A stretch of DNA of 64,000 nt, taken from NCBI RefSeq assembly GCF_036173105.1, contig NZ_CP108053.1:3100001-3164000 (forward strand), read 5' to 3'. Each line of letters opens with the position of its first letter. The first letter of the stretch is position 1. The position numbers and the translations under genes are program-made. This document shows positions 7,837-19,494 of the stretch, piece after piece. This DNA comes from Streptomyces sp. NBC_00287. Lineage in GTDB: Bacteria > Actinomycetota > Actinomycetes > Streptomycetales > Streptomycetaceae. Below the pieces are notes generated by a model that saw only the letters and a program-made list of their open reading frames with translations, was not told the origin of the DNA and did not search any database.

Positions 7837-10800
7837 CTACGGCAGCTGATCGAGCAGCGTGCTGAAACTCCTCGCCCACCCTTCGACGGTCTTTGCGGTG
7901 AACAGGTCCGTCGAGTACTCGAAGGTGGCCCTGATCTCCCCCGGCCCCGGTTCCAGTACGACATAGAGCTCGTTGCGCGCCACGCCCCGCGTCGCCATGC
8001 CCTCCACGCGGGTCCGCAGCGGTGGCAGGTCCAGGGTGGGCGGCTCCGTGGTGACCACGGTGAACAGCACGGTCGGGAACAGGCCGTCGCCCGGCTCCAC
8101 CAGCTCCACCACTTCCGTCAGCGGCAGGTCCTGGTGGTCCAGCGCCGTGAACAGGCTCTCGGCCACCTGCGTCACCAGCTCCCCGAAGCCCGCCGCCTCC
8201 GACAGCCGCGCCCGCACCAGCACCGCGTCCCCGATCAGCCCGACCGTCTCCGCCCGGTCCCGCCGGGTCCGGTTCGCGCTGGACGCGGCCAGCACCACAT
8301 CCGCCGGGTCACCGCACAGCCGACCCGCCCAGAGCGCGAACGCCGAGGCCAGCGCGGCATACGGCGTCACACCCAGGCGGGCGGCGGTCGCCGCGATCCG
8401 GGCGGGAGTGTCCCCGCCGATGGTCCAGGTGTGCAGGGCGCCCCGGCCCGACAACCGCGCGGGGCGGGGATGGTCGTACGGCAGCGGCAACCGCAGAGGT
8501 ACGCCGGTGAGTTCACCGCGCCAGTAGCGCTCCAGCTCCGCCCGCCGCGCCGGGGACAGCGCGTGCTCGTCCTGGGCGAAGTCCGTGAACTGGCCACTGA
8601 CGGGCGGGAGTTGGTCGCCCCGATAGAGCCGCCCCAGCTCCTCCCGGATCACCCCGAGCGACCAGCCGTCGCAGACCGCGTGATGGAAGACCGTCAGCAG
8701 GATCCAGCGGTCCGTCGCGAGCCGGGCCAGACGGAAGCGGAACAGCGGGGCGCGGTCCAGCGCGAACGGAGTCCGGGCGTGCTCCTCGCACCAGCGGTCG
8801 GCGTCGGCCACGTCCTCGACCGGCATAGTGACCGGCACCTCGGCCAGGACCTCCATCACCTGCTCGGTGCACCTGCTGCGTAACGCGTCATGCCGCCGCA
8901 CCAGCTCCGCCAACGCCCCCTTCAGGCGCTCGACGTCCAACTCCCCGTGCAGATCGATGCGATGGGCGATGTTGTAGACGGAAGGGTCGGGCCGTTCGTG
9001 CTGCCGTCGCCACAGACGGCGGAGGCTCGAGGTCAACGGTACGGTCGCCGTCACCCGCCGATCGGCGGCCCGGGTCGCGATGCCCCTGATCGTCGGCGCC
9101 CGGAAGAAGTCGGCCATCGACACCTCGACGTCCAGTTCCTCCGCCATCCGGTGCAGCAGCCGGATCGCGCCGAGCGAGTGACCGCCCAGTTCGAAGAAGG
9201 GCCGGGTCACCGACACCCTGGGCACGCCGAGTTCGTCGCACCACAGCTCGTGCAGGGACTTCTCCAGCGTGGTGACGGGTTCCGCGGCCTCACCCGGGGA
9301 ACCCGGCTCGGGCAGCCGGGCCCGGTCCAGCTTCCCGGAGGCGTTCACCGGAAGCCGGTCCAGGGCCACCCAGCGCCCGGGCACCAGGTGTGCGGGGACC
9401 ACGGCGGCGAGCGCCGCCCTCAGTGGCGCCAGGTCATCGGTTACGACGTAGGCGACCAGCTCACTCTCCCCGTGCCGGTCCCGACGCGGTACGACCGCCG
9501 CGTCCCGTACCCCTGGCAGCGCGGCCAACGCCGTCTGCACCTCGGCCGGTTCGACCCGATGCCCACGGATCTTGACCTGGTCGTCGACGCGTCCGCAGTA
9601 CTGCAGCGTGCCGTCGGTGCGCCAGCGCGCCAGATCCCCGGTGCGGTAGAACGTGCCGCCGTCGACGAAGGCGGCAGCGGTCTCCTCGGGCCGGTTGAGG
9701 TAACCGTGTGCCACGGGGACGCCCCCGACGTACATCTCACCGACGGCCCCCACCGGCACCGCCCGCCCGGCCGCGTCCCGCAGCAGAACGCGCGCGCCCG
9801 GGACCGGTGTGCCGATGGGCGGCAGTGTCCCGCCCTCGGGGTCCACGCGCTGCGAGGTGACGATGATCGACGTCTCGGTCGGGCCGTACTGGTTGTACAG
9901 CGTGCACTCCGGGTGCGTGGCGAGGAACCGGCGGAAGGCGTCGGTGAGTTGGAGTGCCTCACCGGCCGAGAAGAGCTCCCGCAGGGACGGCAGTCGAGGG
10001 CCCGTCTCCATCAGGTACCTGAGCGGAGTGCACGGCATGAACATCCGCTGCACCTCATGGCGCCGTACCGCCTCCGCGACGGCCGCCGGGTCGTACCGCA
10101 ACTCGTCGTCGATCAGCACCAGTTCGGCGCCGGAGGCCAGCGTGGTGAAGATCTCCTGCACGCTGACGTCGAAGGACGGCGAGGTCCACTGGAGCGTGCG
10201 CAGGGGCGGATGTGCGGCGAGGTGGGCGCGGATCAGGTTCACGGGGCCGCGGTGCGGGACGACGACTCCCTTGGGACGGCCGGTCGAGCCCGAGGTGTAG
10301 ATGCAGTACGCCGGGTCCTCGGGGCGCACTACGTCCTGCGGCAGCGGGTCGGAGGGGAGGCTCGCGTCCGTCTCCTCCACCAGGTGCACCTCGGCGTCGA
10401 GGCCGGGATGCCGGGCTCGCAGTTCCGCTGAGGTCAGCAGGAGGATCGGGCCGGCGTCGGCCAGCAGCGCGGCCAGGCGCGGGGTGGGCGCGGACGGGTC
10501 GAGCGGCAGATAGGCGGCACCGCTCTTCAGGACCCCCAACAGGGCCGTGATCAACTCCGGTCCACGCGGCAGCAGCACCGCCACCCGCTCCCCGCGCCCG
10601 GCACCCCGGCCGCGCAGGAGGTGGGCGAGCCGGTTGGCGGACGCTTCCAACTCGCCGTAGGTGACCCGTCGTTCACCCGCTACGAGGGCGACGGCGTCCG
10701 GCGCCTGTCGCGCGACCAGGCCGTGCAGGGTGTCCTCGACGGCGGGTGCGGGTTCGTCCAGGCGTCCCAGCCGGGCGAGAGCGGTCCGATCCGGGTCCGT

Positions 10801-13800
10801 GAGGTCGAGGAGCGGGGCCGCCGGGGTGTCGAGGGCCCGCCGCAGCACCTGCTCCACATGGTCCACCAGCCGCCGTACGGTCGCCTCGTCGAACAGGGCG
10901 GTGTCGTACTCGACCATGAACCGCAGGCCGTCCGCGTGATGGGTCAGATAGACGCTGAGGTCGAAGGGGGCGCGTTCGCTCGGGACGTCGAGGAGGGTGG
11001 CGGTCAGCCGGGGCGGGTCGAAATCGACGCCGCCTTCGTTCTCGTACTCGACCATCACCTGGAAGAGCGGATTGCGGCCCGGGTCGCGGTGCGGGTTGAC
11101 GGCGCCGACCAGCTCGTCGAAGGGGACGCGTCGGTGCTCGTACGCCGTCATGCTGCCGTCCCGCACCCGGTGCAGCAGTTCCGGGAAGTCCGGGTCGCCG
11201 CCGAGGTCCACGCACAGGGGGACGGTGTCGAGGAAGAGGCCCACCTGGTCCTCGGCGCCGACGGGGCGGGCGGCGACCGCGGTGCCGAGCACCACCTCCC
11301 GCTGCCCGCTGAACCGGCCCAGCACCGCGCCGATCGCGCCGGTCAACGCCATGAAGAGGGTGGCCCGGTGTCCGGCGGCGAACGTCCGCAGCCTGCCGAT
11401 CAGTTCGGCGTCCAGGTCATGCGTGAGGCTCGCGCCCTCGCCCGTCCTGACCGGCGGGCGGGGCCGGTCGGTGGGGAGGGTGAGCTCGGGGGCGTCGGTC
11501 AGTTCGCGGCGCCAGAAGTCGAGGGAGGCGGCGAGTTCGGCGGGCTCGGGACGGGTCGGTGCGGGCGGTTCGGGGAGTGTCGGCGGCTCTTCGTCGCGGT
11601 AGTAGGCAGCCAGGTCGCGGGCGAGGACGACCGTGGAGGAGGAGTCGAAGACGATGTGGTGGGCGAGGAGGAAGAGCAGGTGCCGGTCGTCTGACAGCCG
11701 GAGCAGCCTGGCGACGACCAGCGGACCCGCGCCCAGATCCATGCCGCCCCGCGCCTGGGCGGCGAGCACGGCTCGCAGCGCCTCCTCCTCGGTCGCGCCG
11801 GTGTGGTCGTCCACCGGGCAGTCGAGGGGCACCTGGTCGCGTATCTCCTGGTACGGCACCCCGTCGGCCTCCCCGAACACCGTGCGCAGCGCGGGATGCC
11901 GGTCCGCGACCCGCCGCAACGCCCGGCGCAGGGCGGGGACATCGAGCGGCCCGTCGAGACGGATCGCCTTCGGCTCGCAGTACATGGTGGTGCCCGGATG
12001 CAGCCGCTCCAGGAACCAGATGCGGCGCTGGGCCGGGGACAGGGGTATACGACGTCGTCGTACCGGCGTCCTCCTGTACTCCTGGCGGCGCACCCGGTCC
12101 AGCACCGGCAGCCCGGCCAGCACCTTCTCCCTCGGTACGCCGAAGTCCACGAAGCAGGCGATCTCGTCGGCGCCCGCCGCGACCAGCCGCCCCACCGCCT
12201 CGGCGGCCGTGCGCTCGTCGCCGATCAGGGCGCGGGAGTCGCAGTACCGCTCGTAGGCCCGTCCGAGCAGGAACTCGACGTCCTCCTCGGGGGTGTTCGC
12301 CAAGTCGACGTCGAATCCCAGGCTGTTGGTGACCTGGTCGAAGAGGGCGAGCGAGGAGCGCAGATACGACACGAACGGCCGGTACGCCTCGGCCCGGGCC
12401 CGCTCCGCGTCCTCGTCGAGGTAGGTGTGCACCAGGACCACGACGCGCCCGGCCGCGGGATCGAGGCCGTGCTCGGCGCGGGTACGCCGGTACAGCGCGA
12501 TGTTCTCCGCGAGCCGCTCGACCGTCTGCGTCATCAGGTTGGTGACCACCCCCAGGCCCTCTGCCGCGGCCCGACGGTAACTGTCGGGGTTGCCGACCAC
12601 GGCCGCGTACAGCGGCAGTTCGTCCTGGATGGGGCGGGGATGCAGTCGTACGTCGACCTGGGCGCCGTCGCCCGCGGTGACTGTGACCGGCTGTCCCGAC
12701 CACAACTGCCGTACTGTCTCCAGCCGTTCGTACATCACCTCGCGATGGCGGCCGAAGTTCTCCGGCGCGAGCGCGAAGTCGGTGGCGTGCCAACCGCTCG
12801 CTACACACAGGCCCGCCCGGCCGCCGGAGATGTTGTCGACGACCGACCACTCCTCGGCCACCCGCACGGGATGGTGCAGCGGCAGCACGACGGAGCCGGC
12901 GTTCAGCCGGATCCTGCTGGTCCGGGCGGCGAGGGCGGCGGCCAGGACGGAGGGGTTGGGGAACAGGGCGCCGAAGGAGTTGAAGTGCCGCTCGGGGAAC
13001 CACAGTCCGTGGAAGCCCTGGCGGTCGGCGAACTCGGCGGCGTCCATGATGAGGCCGTATTTGTCGTGGGCGGTGTCTTCGGGATAGTCGCCGAAGAAGT
13101 AGAGGCTGAAGTCGACGTCGGTGGAGTCCAGCGCCGGCACGGGTTCCGGCTCCGGTGCCGGAGCGGGAACGGGAGCGGGCTCGGCAGCGAGTACCTCGAG
13201 CTGGCGGTTGATCACTCCCGTGACCTGGTCGGCCAGCTGCTGGGCCAGCTTCAGCTGCTGACCGAACAGCTCGTGCAGGTCGGACGGTGGCTGTGCAGCA
13301 GCAACCGGCGCGGGCTCCGGCGCGGCCACCTGCGGGGGCTCCGGCACGGGCTCCGTCGGCCTCCCCGCCCCCAGCCGCTCCGCCAGCTTCCGGGGCGTGT
13401 CCGCCGAGTCGAACAGCTCCCGCACCGGGACGCGCACGCCGTAACGCTGCTCCAGTTGCGTCGCCATCCCCATCAGCGCGAGGGAATCCGCGCCGAGCTC
13501 GAAGAAGGAGCGGTCCGGCGTGATATCGGCGACCGCACTACCGAGCGCTTCGGCGGCCAACTCCCTTATACCGTCGAGCACTTCGCGAGACTCCGTGACA
13601 GCGGGCGCCGCCGCCACTCCCACCCGGCGCGACCGCAGCGGATGCCCCGGCAACGACACCCGCCCCCCGGGTCCCGTGATCGCCCGCCACTCCACCTCCG
13701 CCCCTCGCTCATACGCCGACCCCAGCCCCGCCAGCACCCCGCCCACCTGCGCGACGGCCCCCGCTCCCCCGCCCTGCCCGCTCAGCCAGCGGCTGCTCGG

Positions 13801-16800
13801 CGCACAGTGCCGCCCAAGCCCCGTGAGCGTGTCGCCCGCGCCGATCTCGACGAAGTCGCCGTATCCGCGCTCGACGGCCGTGGCCATGGCGAGGTCGAAA
13901 CGCACCGGCTGCCGGGCCTGCCGAAGCAGATAGCCGACGTCGACCGTCCAGCCCTCGGCACGCAGTTCACCGTCGGCGGTAGTGATCAGCGCGGTGCGCA
14001 ACGGCCGGAACGTCACCTTCTCGGCGTACGACCGGAATTCACGCAGCGCCTCCTCGACGGCGGCCGAGTGGAAGGCCCGGTCCACCGGCAGTGCCCGCCA
14101 GCGCAGCCCCTCCCCGTCCAGCAGACGTGCCGCAGCCTCCAGGGCCTCGGGCGGTCCCGAAATCACTTGGGAGCGCGGCCCGTTGACGGCGGCGAGCTCA
14201 GCTCCGACGGCTGTCGCGACGCGCTCGGCGTCCTCGCGCCCGCACCGAACAGCGAGCAGACCGCCGGGTGGGCAGAGCGAGTGCATCAGTTGCCCGCGCA
14301 GGGTGGTGAGCCGCAGTCCGTCCTCGACCGTCATCGCGCCCGCCACGCACAGCGCCGCGTACTCACCGACGCTGTGCCCGAACAGCAGCGCCGGCCGCAC
14401 CCCGGCCGCTTGCCACACTTCGGCGAGCGCCACCTGATGGGCGAAGAGGGCGGCCTGGGCCGTCTCGGTGGGCCAGATCCGGTCGTCGGCCGTCTCGTCC
14501 AGCAGGAGGGGATCCGCACACTGGTCGAGGATCCGCCGAGCGACGGGAAACGCGGCGTACAGCCCGCTCGCCATGCCCCCACGGGCGCTGCCCTGCCCGG
14601 AGAAGGCGAAGGTGACCGGGCCCAACTCCCCGCGATCCGGTGCCCGTTCGGCCAGCGATTGCGCCAGCTCCTCCGCCGTACGGCCCACCGCCGTGACGCG
14701 ACAGGTGCGGTGCGGTCGGCCCAGGGCGAGGGTGGCGGCCACGTCGGAGGCGGCGAGGTCCGGCTCTCGGCGCAGCCGTTCGGCGAGCGCGTCGGTGAAC
14801 TCGGCCAGGGCTTCCTCATCGGTGGCCGACACCGGTACCAGGACCGGGAGTTCGCTCGCGGAAGCCGACCGCACCGGCGCCTCCTCCAGCACCACATGCG
14901 CATTGGTGCCACCGACCCCGAGGGCGCTGACACCGGCCCGGCGAGGAGTGCTGTCCTCGACCTCCCAGGGACGCAGCTCGGTCGCCAACGTCAAAGCGCC
15001 CAGCCGGAGTTCGGGATTGGGCCGGGTCAGATGGAGCGTGGGCACCAGCGTGCGATGCCGAAGCATCAGCACCGTCTTGATGAGCCCCGCCATGCCCGCG
15101 CAGCTGTCGAGATGCCCGATGTTCGGCTTGACCGACCCGACCGCACAGAACCCGGTACGCCCGGCCCCCGCACCCAGCGCCCGCCCGAGCGCCTCGAACT
15201 CCACCGGGTCGCCGAGCCGGGTCCCGGTCCCGTGGGCCTCGACGTACGAGATCGTCTCCGCGGGGACATCGGCCCGGCGCAGCGCCTGCCGCACCACCTC
15301 CACCTGCCCGGCGAGACCGGGGGCCGTGAAGCCGACCTTGCCCGCGCCGTCGTTGTTCACGGCCGAGCCGAGGATGACCGCGTGCACGGTGTCGCCGTCG
15401 GCGAGGGCCCGGTCGAGCCGTTTGAGCAGAACGGCGGCGACACCGTTGCCACCGACCGTGCCGTCGGCGTCCGCGTCGAAGGCCCGGCAGCGCCCGGTGG
15501 GCGACAGGATGGAGCCGGGGTGGGTGCGGTAGCCGCCCTCCTGGGGCAGATGAACGGCCGCGGCACCGGCCAGCGCCAGGTCCGTCTCCCCGCTGAGCAG
15601 TGCCTGAACCGCGAGGTGGACGGCGACCAGCGAGGTGGAGCAGGCCGTCTGCACCCCGATCGCCGGACCGGTGAGCCCGAGCCGGTAGGCGACGCGGGTG
15701 GCGAGGAAGTCGGGCTGCCGTCCGATCGCGCTCTGCATACCGGTAGCCGGGTCGACCGGTCCTGCCCCCGTGGACTGCTGGTGGTCGTAGAGATTCATGC
15801 CCGACCCGGCGAACACCCCGATCCTGGTGCCGGGTTCGGCCGCCGCGTACCCGCCGTCCTCCAGCGCCCGGTGACAGCACTCCAGGAACAGCCGGTGCGC
15901 GGGATGGGTGAGCCCGGCCTCCTTGGGGCTCATCCCGAAGAACCCGGCGTCGAAGTCCTCGACCCCGTCCAGCACTCCGGCGACCGGCACCCGCTCGGGC
16001 GTGATCTCGCCGAAGACCCCGACACTGTCGACACCGTCGCGCAGGTTGGCCCAGAACCGGTCGACCGTGTCCGCGCCGGGGAAGCGCAGAGCCATCCCGA
16101 CGACGGCGATACGACGGTCGGCTGCCCCGGGATCCGCAGCAGGCACGGAGTGCGCGTCCATGGGGGCGTCCGCGAGCCGCGCCGCCAGCGCCGCGGCCGT
16201 CGGATGCTCGAAGAAGGCCGTCTGCGGGATCTCCACCCCGAGCCGCTCCTCGAGGCGGGCACGCAGCCGTACGACGAGGACGGAGGTCAGACCGAGTTCA
16301 TAGAAGGGAGTGTGCGCGTCGGCCGGGCGGCCGAGGAGAGCGGCGAGCTCCTCCTGTACGGCATCCTTCACGGCATCCTTCACGGCGCCCTTCACGACGT
16401 CCGGCCCGGGACGCCCCCCGAGGAACCGTTCCCGCAGCTCCGCCCGCCGCACCTTCCCCGCGGGCGTCCTCGGGAAGTCCCGCGCCGGAACGGGCACGAC
16501 ATGCGCGGCGGTGAGCCGGAGCCGGGAGTACAGGGCCGCCTTCACCTCACCGGCGATCCGTACGTCCTCCTCGGCGCCCCGGCTCACGAAGAACACCGCC
16601 AGCTCCTCCGTCCCGCGCTCCGGAACGGGAATCCCACACGCGGCCACCTCCCCCTGCCGGATACCGGTGGCCTCCTCCACCTCATGCGCGTACACGTTGT
16701 GCCCGTTGAGGATGATCAGGTCCTTGCGGCGGCCGGTGATGACGACCTGGCCCGCGTCGAGGAAGGCCAGATCGCCGGTGTCCAGCCAGTCCCGTCCGGC

Positions 16801-18087
16801 GGGGTAGGCCGCCGCGTCGGCCTCGGGGTTGTCGATGTAGCCGGGGGTCAGCCGGGCGGGCGAGTGGACCTGGAGGCGGCCGATGCGGCCGTCGGGGGCG
16901 AGCTCGCCCCGGTCGTCCACGATGCGCAGGGTGACCCCGTGCGCAGGCGCGCCGGCCGCGACGAAGGTGACGACCTCGTCCTCGGGCGTCGAGTCGTCGG
17001 CGCGCACCAGCTCACCGCCGAGGCTCCGCTTGAGCAGCCGGTGCACGGTAGCGGGCCCGTCGAGACGGCCGTACGTCACCGCCGTGACGGTCTCCGCCAT
17101 GCCCCAGGCCGGGACGATGTGCCCCTCGCGGACGCCGTACGCGCCGGTCGCGTCGAGGAAGCCGCGCATGACGGGCAGCGTGATCTGCTCGCCCCCGCAG
17201 ACGAGGGACTTGAGCCCGCTGAGGTCCCAGGACCTGCCCGGCCGGCCGGATTCGAGCGCGTCGGCGACGAGCCGATAGGCGAAGGTCGGCGCCCACGCGT
17301 GCCGGGCCCGGTGATCATGCATCAGGTCGAGCCAGCGCAGCGGATCGGCGAGCACCCGCTCGGTCGGCGCGTGGACGTTGGTGCAGCCGACGAATACGGC
17401 GAGCAGGTGGTAGAGCAGGAACGCCCCGCTGTGGTCGACCGGGAGCCAGTTGACCATGGTGTCGTCGGCCCGCACATCCAGGATCCGCCGGCTGCTGGCG
17501 GCGAAGTCCGCGAGCCCCGCGTGGGTCAGCCGCGCGGCCTTCGGGGCGCCGGTGCTGCCGGAGGAGAGCATCAGCAGGGCGACATCCGACCCGTCGGGTT
17601 CGACGTACTCGTGCGCGGGCGCGGCGTCGAGACAGTCGTGTACGTCCGTCACCCGCAGGCCTTCGGGGGCATCGGCGGCGTCGGTGAGGACGAGCGGGTT
17701 GTTCAGCAACGCGCAGGCGTGCAGCAGCCGTTCACGCGCGGGCGAGCCCGGGAGGGGCGGCTCGGCGATGGCGACGGGCTGGATGCCGCCGAGCACACAG
17801 GCCCAGAAGGCCGGGAAGAAGTCGACGAGCGGCAGCCCGCAGAGCACCACAACGTCCCCGCGCCCCACCCCGCGCTCCCGCAGACCGCCGAGCAGCCGGC
17901 GGGCGCGGAGGAGGAGTTCGGGGTAGGCGAGCCGGTCGGCGGACCCGTCGGTGCCGAGGGCGACGACACCCGCGTCCGCCGCCTGCTCGGCGGCCCGCAG
18001 CAGCGCCTCCACCGCGTCGCGCGGATCCGAGGCGTCCCGTTCCGGCTCAGGCCCCCGGCAGACGGCCGTCCCCCGTACGCGTTCCAT
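7837..18087 (-). CDS. Hybrid PKS-NRPS megasynthase (AL-ACP-KS-AT-ACP-LLM-C-A-PCP-C)
   Basis: 3416 residues. Order read by eye: acyl-AMP-ligase-like loading domain (about 10-553; P-loop SSGSTGAPK near 174); ACP (Ser about 602 in GLTSV); KS (658-1069; Cys about 816 in TACSTSL, His in EAHGTGT and NIGHLDS); AT (1155-1450; GHSVGEY, later AFHS, which favours malonyl-CoA); ACP (Ser about 1535 in GADSL); luciferase-like flavin monooxygenase (1655-2005); condensation (2013-2440; HHIVFDS); adenylation (2455-2930; [18 protein letters not shown]); PCP (Ser about 2971 in GGHSLG); terminal condensation (3014-3416; HHAVCDG). No KR, DH, aminotransferase or thioesterase is seen. Start chosen at the ATG after AGGGAGAGGG; it overlaps the MFS gene by 41 bp, implying translational coupling. 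A TTA codon (8881-8883, codon 3069) predicts bldA dependence. Expected product: a one-module-extended acyl chain, oxidised and joined to one amino acid. Confidence 0.93.
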   Translation of the reverse strand: MERVRGTAVCRGPEPERDASDPRDAVEALLRAAEQAADAGVVALGTDGSADRLAYPELLLRARRLLGGLRERGVGRGDVVVLCGLPLVDFFPAFWACVLGGIQPVAIAEPPLPGSPARERLLHACALLNNPLVLTDAADAPEGLRVTDVHDCLDAAPAHEYVEPDGSDVALLMLSSGSTGAPKAARLTHAGLADFAASSRRILDVRADDTMVNWLPVDHSGAFLLYHLLAVFVGCTNVHAPTERVLADPLRWLDLMHDHRARHAWAPTFAYRLVADALESGRPGRSWDLSGLKSLVCGGEQITLPVMRGFLDATGAYGVREGHIVPAWGMAETVTAVTYGRLDGPATVHRLLKRSLGGELVRADDSTPEDEVVTFVAAGAPAHGVTLRIVDDRGELAPDGRIGRLQVHSPARLTPGYIDNPEADAAAYPAGRDWLDTGDLAFLDAGQVVITGRRKDLIILNGHNVYAHEVEEATGIRQGEVAACGIPVPERGTEELAVFFVSRGAEEDVRIAGEVKAALYSRLRLTAAHVVPVPARDFPRTPAGKVRRAELRERFLGGRPGPDVVKGAVKDAVKDAVQEELAALLGRPADAHTPFYELGLTSVLVVRLRARLEERLGVEIPQTAFFEHPTAAALAARLADAPMDAHSVPAADPGAADRRIAVVGMALRFPGADTVDRFWANLRDGVDSVGVFGEITPERVPVAGVLDGVEDFDAGFFGMSPKEAGLTHPAHRLFLECCHRALEDGGYAAAEPGTRIGVFAGSGMNLYDHQQSTGAGPVDPATGMQSAIGRQPDFLATRVAYRLGLTGPAIGVQTACSTSLVAVHLAVQALLSGETDLALAGAAAVHLPQEGGYRTHPGSILSPTGRCRAFDADADGTVGGNGVAAVLLKRLDRALADGDTVHAVILGSAVNNDGAGKVGFTAPGLAGQVEVVRQALRRADVPAETISYVEAHGTGTRLGDPVEFEALGRALGAGAGRTGFCAVGSVKPNIGHLDSCAGMAGLIKTVLMLRHRTLVPTLHLTRPNPELRLGALTLATELRPWEVEDSTPRRAGVSALGVGGTNAHVVLEEAPVRSASASELPVLVPVSATDEEALAEFTDALAERLRREPDLAASDVAATLALGRPHRTCRVTAVGRTAEELAQSLAERAPDRGELGPVTFAFSGQGSARGGMASGLYAAFPVARRILDQCADPLLLDETADDRIWPTETAQAALFAHQVALAEVWQAAGVRPALLFGHSVGEYAALCVAGAMTVEDGLRLTTLRGQLMHSLCPPGGLLAVRCGREDAERVATAVGAELAAVNGPRSQVISGPPEALEAAARLLDGEGLRWRALPVDRAFHSAAVEEALREFRSYAEKVTFRPLRTALITTADGELRAEGWTVDVGYLLRQARQPVRFDLAMATAVERGYGDFVEIGAGDTLTGLGRHCAPSSRWLSGQGGGAGAVAQVGGVLAGLGSAYERGAEVEWRAITGPGGRVSLPGHPLRSRRVGVAAAPAVTESREVLDGIRELAAEALGSAVADITPDRSFFELGADSLALMGMATQLEQRYGVRVPVRELFDSADTPRKLAERLGAGRPTEPVPEPPQVAAPEPAPVAAAQPPSDLHELFGQQLKLAQQLADQVTGVINRQLEVLAAEPAPVPAPAPEPEPVPALDSTDVDFSLYFFGDYPEDTAHDKYGLIMDAAEFADRQGFHGLWFPERHFNSFGALFPNPSVLAAALAARTSRIRLNAGSVVLPLHHPVRVAEEWSVVDNISGGRAGLCVASGWHATDFALAPENFGRHREVMYERLETVRQLWSGQPVTVTAGDGAQVDVRLHPRPIQDELPLYAAVVGNPDSYRRAAAEGLGVVTNLMTQTVERLAENIALYRRTRAEHGLDPAAGRVVVLVHTYLDEDAERARAEAYRPFVSYLRSSLALFDQVTNSLGFDVDLANTPEEDVEFLLGRAYERYCDSRALIGDERTAAEAVGRLVAAGADEIACFVDFGVPREKVLAGLPVLDRVRRQEYRRTPVRRRRIPLSPAQRRIWFLERLHPGTTMYCEPKAIRLDGPLDVPALRRALRRVADRHPALRTVFGEADGVPYQEIRDQVPLDCPVDDHTGATEEEALRAVLAAQARGGMDLGAGPLVVARLLRLSDDRHLLFLLAHHIVFDSSSTVVLARDLAAYYRDEEPPTLPEPPAPTRPEPAELAASLDFWRRELTDAPELTLPTDRPRPPVRTGEGASLTHDLDAELIGRLRTFAAGHRATLFMALTGAIGAVLGRFSGQREVVLGTAVAARPVGAEDQVGLFLDTVPLCVDLGGDPDFPELLHRVRDGSMTAYEHRRVPFDELVGAVNPHRDPGRNPLFQVMVEYENEGGVDFDPPRLTATLLDVPSERAPFDLSVYLTHHADGLRFMVEYDTALFDEATVRRLVDHVEQVLRRALDTPAAPLLDLTDPDRTALARLGRLDEPAPAVEDTLHGLVARQAPDAVALVAGERRVTYGELEASANRLAHLLRGRGAGRGERVAVLLPRGPELITALLGVLKSGAAYLPLDPSAPTPRLAALLADAGPILLLTSAELRARHPGLDAEVHLVEETDASLPSDPLPQDVVRPEDPAYCIYTSGSTGRPKGVVVPHRGPVNLIRAHLAAHPPLRTLQWTSPSFDVSVQEIFTTLASGAELVLIDDELRYDPAAVAEAVRRHEVQRMFMPCTPLRYLMETGPRLPSLRELFSAGEALQLTDAFRRFLATHPECTLYNQYGPTETSIIVTSQRVDPEGGTLPPIGTPVPGARVLLRDAAGRAVPVGAVGEMYVGGVPVAHGYLNRPEETAAAFVDGGTFYRTGDLARWRTDGTLQYCGRVDDQVKIRGHRVEPAEVQTALAALPGVRDAAVVPRRDRHGESELVAYVVTDDLAPLRAALAAVVPAHLVPGRWVALDRLPVNASGKLDRARLPEPGSPGEAAEPVTTLEKSLHELWCDELGVPRVSVTRPFFELGGHSLGAIRLLHRMAEELDVEVSMADFFRAPTIRGIATRAADRRVTATVPLTSSLRRLWRRQHERPDPSVYNIAHRIDLHGELDVERLKGALAELVRRHDALRSRCTEQVMEVLAEVPVTMPVEDVADADRWCEEHARTPFALDRAPLFRFRLARLATDRWILLTVFHHAVCDGWSLGVIREELGRLYRGDQLPPVSGQFTDFAQDEHALSPARRAELERYWRGELTGVPLRLPLPYDHPRPARLSGRGALHTWTIGGDTPARIAATAARLGVTPYAALASAFALWAGRLCGDPADVVLAASSANRTRRDRAETVGLIGDAVLVRARLSEAAGFGELVTQVAESLFTALDHQDLPLTEVVELVEPGDGLFPTVLFTVVTTEPPTLDLPPLRTRVEGMATRGVARNELYVVLEPGPGEIRATFEYSTDLFTAKTVEGWARSFSTLLDQLP
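16360..16395. repeat. Three 12-bp tandem repeats within the PKS-NRPS gene
   Basis: Three consecutive copies of a 12-bp unit, GGCATCCTTCAC on the plus strand with two changes in the last copy. They encode a VKDA-like heptad-poor helix in the linker between the loading domain and the first ACP. Copy number may vary between strains. Confidence 0.8.
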
Positions 18088-19330
18088 GCGTGCCCTCTCC
18101 CTCTCTGGGTGCCGTGTCACTCGTGTACCGGACGTCGGTGGTTTTCCGGTCGACGCCGCCTCCGGCGCGGGAGGCGAGCAGCAGGACCAGCGCCCCGCAC
18201 ACGGCCACCCCGTGGAACAGGGCCACGGCCGTCAGCGGGGACACGGACTCCAGGGCGGCCGCCGCGACGACGGTGCCCAGCGCGAAACCGGACTGTTCCG
18301 CCGTGGCGGACAGGCCGAAAAGCCGCCCTCGTTCGCGGTCCCCGGCGGCTTGGAGACGTGAGGTGTAGACGATCTCGGTCCAGCCGTCGGCGAACCCGGC
18401 CGCGGCTGCCGCCACCATCAGCGCCAGGGCGGGCAGCCCGGTGAAGGCGAGGATGAAGGAGCAGGACATCGCGCAGGTGCCGAGCGCGAACGCCCGCTCG
18501 CTGTGCCCCTCCCTCGACCGCTTGAGGACCTGATGGGCAAGGACGGTGCCGACCGCCCAGGCCGCCCAGAACCGGCTCATGTACAGCGCGGGGTCCGCAG
18601 GGTTGGTGAGCTCGGCGACGATCGGAAGGGCGACATTGTGCGAGGAGGAGGCCAGCGCGTCCGTACCGCGCAGCGCGATCAGCCCGAGCAGCAGCGCGGG
18701 TACGCCGGCCCAGGCCCGCCACCAGGGCCCACCCGGAGCGGCACCCTCCGCCGCCTCGGGCTCCCCGGACTCCTCGGTGCGCGGCCGCAGCACCAGCAGC
18801 GCCACCCCGGACACCACGAAGCTCGCGGCATTGACGGCGAAGGCGGTGCCGTAGCCGCCGTAGGAGATGACGGGGGCGGCGGAGGCGAAGCCGAGGACCG
18901 TGGCGAGGGAGCGGGCGGTGACCAGCTGGCCATTGGCGCGGGCCCGGGCCTCCTGGCCGACCATGACGGGGACCGCGCTGCGCAGGGCGACGCTGAAGAA
19001 GGTGTTCCCGGCGCCGAGCACCACGACGGCGAGCCCGAGCAGCCACAGCGGGGTCCGCTCCCCGCACAGCGCGAGTACGGTCATCGCGGTGGCCTGGGCG
19101 GTGTCGGCGCCGATCATCACGGTACGGCGGCCGATCCGTGCGGTGACGGCCCCGGCGGCGGGCCCGGCCACGACCCCCGCGAGCAGCCGCAGCGCCATCA
19201 CGGCGCCGATACCGAAGGCGGTGCCGGTGACCTCGTAGGAGAAGAGGCTGAGCGCGATCAGGTTGAGGTAGTTGCCGTAGGCGGACACGGCGTACGAGGT
19301 CACGAGCAGGCGAAACCTGAACGCGCTCAC
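18047..19330 (-). CDS. MFS transporter, probable exporter of the PKS-NRPS product
   Basis: 427 residues with about 12 hydrophobic helices and the cytoplasmic loop motif GAVTARIGRRTVM after helix 2, typical of MFS proteins. Start set at the GTG encoding VSAFRFRLL; the longer frame would run into the tRNA gene upstream and has no ribosome site. It is the first gene of the minus-strand unit and overlaps the megasynthase start by 41 bp, so the two are translated together. By context it should export the product or confer self-protection; the substrate is inferred only. Confidence 0.85.
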   Translation of the reverse strand: MSAFRFRLLVTSYAVSAYGNYLNLIALSLFSYEVTGTAFGIGAVMALRLLAGVVAGPAAGAVTARIGRRTVMIGADTAQATAMTVLALCGERTPLWLLGLAVVVLGAGNTFFSVALRSAVPVMVGQEARARANGQLVTARSLATVLGFASAAPVISYGGYGTAFAVNAASFVVSGVALLVLRPRTEESGEPEAAEGAAPGGPWWRAWAGVPALLLGLIALRGTDALASSSHNVALPIVAELTNPADPALYMSRFWAAWAVGTVLAHQVLKRSREGHSERAFALGTCAMSCSFILAFTGLPALALMVAAAAAGFADGWTEIVYTSRLQAAGDRERGRLFGLSATAEQSGFALGTVVAAAALESVSPLTAVALFHGVAVCGALVLLLASRAGGGVDRKTTDVRYTSDTAPREGEGTHGTRTGDGRLPGA

Positions 19331-19359
19331 CGGACCCCCGTCCCCTGTCTGGGGCGGCC

Positions 19360-19381
19360 ACCATAGACAGGATGCGCATCC
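19360..19381 (-). promoter_or_regulatory. Candidate promoter/operator of the MFS-PKS-NRPS operon
   Basis: A perfect 12-bp palindrome, GGATGCGCATCC (19370-19381), sits just upstream of a -10-like TATGGT (minus strand, 19360-19365), 30 bp before the MFS start. No good -35 hexamer is visible. A repressor or activator dimer could bind here; the assignment is inference. Confidence 0.35.
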
Positions 19382-19494
19382 GGGAACCAGCGCTGTCAGG
19401 CCAAGGCGGCCGGAATACGCCCGAGTTGGCCGAGAACCATCACCGTGAGACGCAGACCACAGGTCGCATCGTTTCTGCACGGAGGGTGCGGGGG

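Noticed and set aside
11803..18444. Very long open frame on the plus strand opposite the PKS-NRPS
   Set aside because: Antisense frames stay open in high-GC DNA. Its translation has no recognisable domain, and the minus strand encodes clear catalytic motifs throughout.
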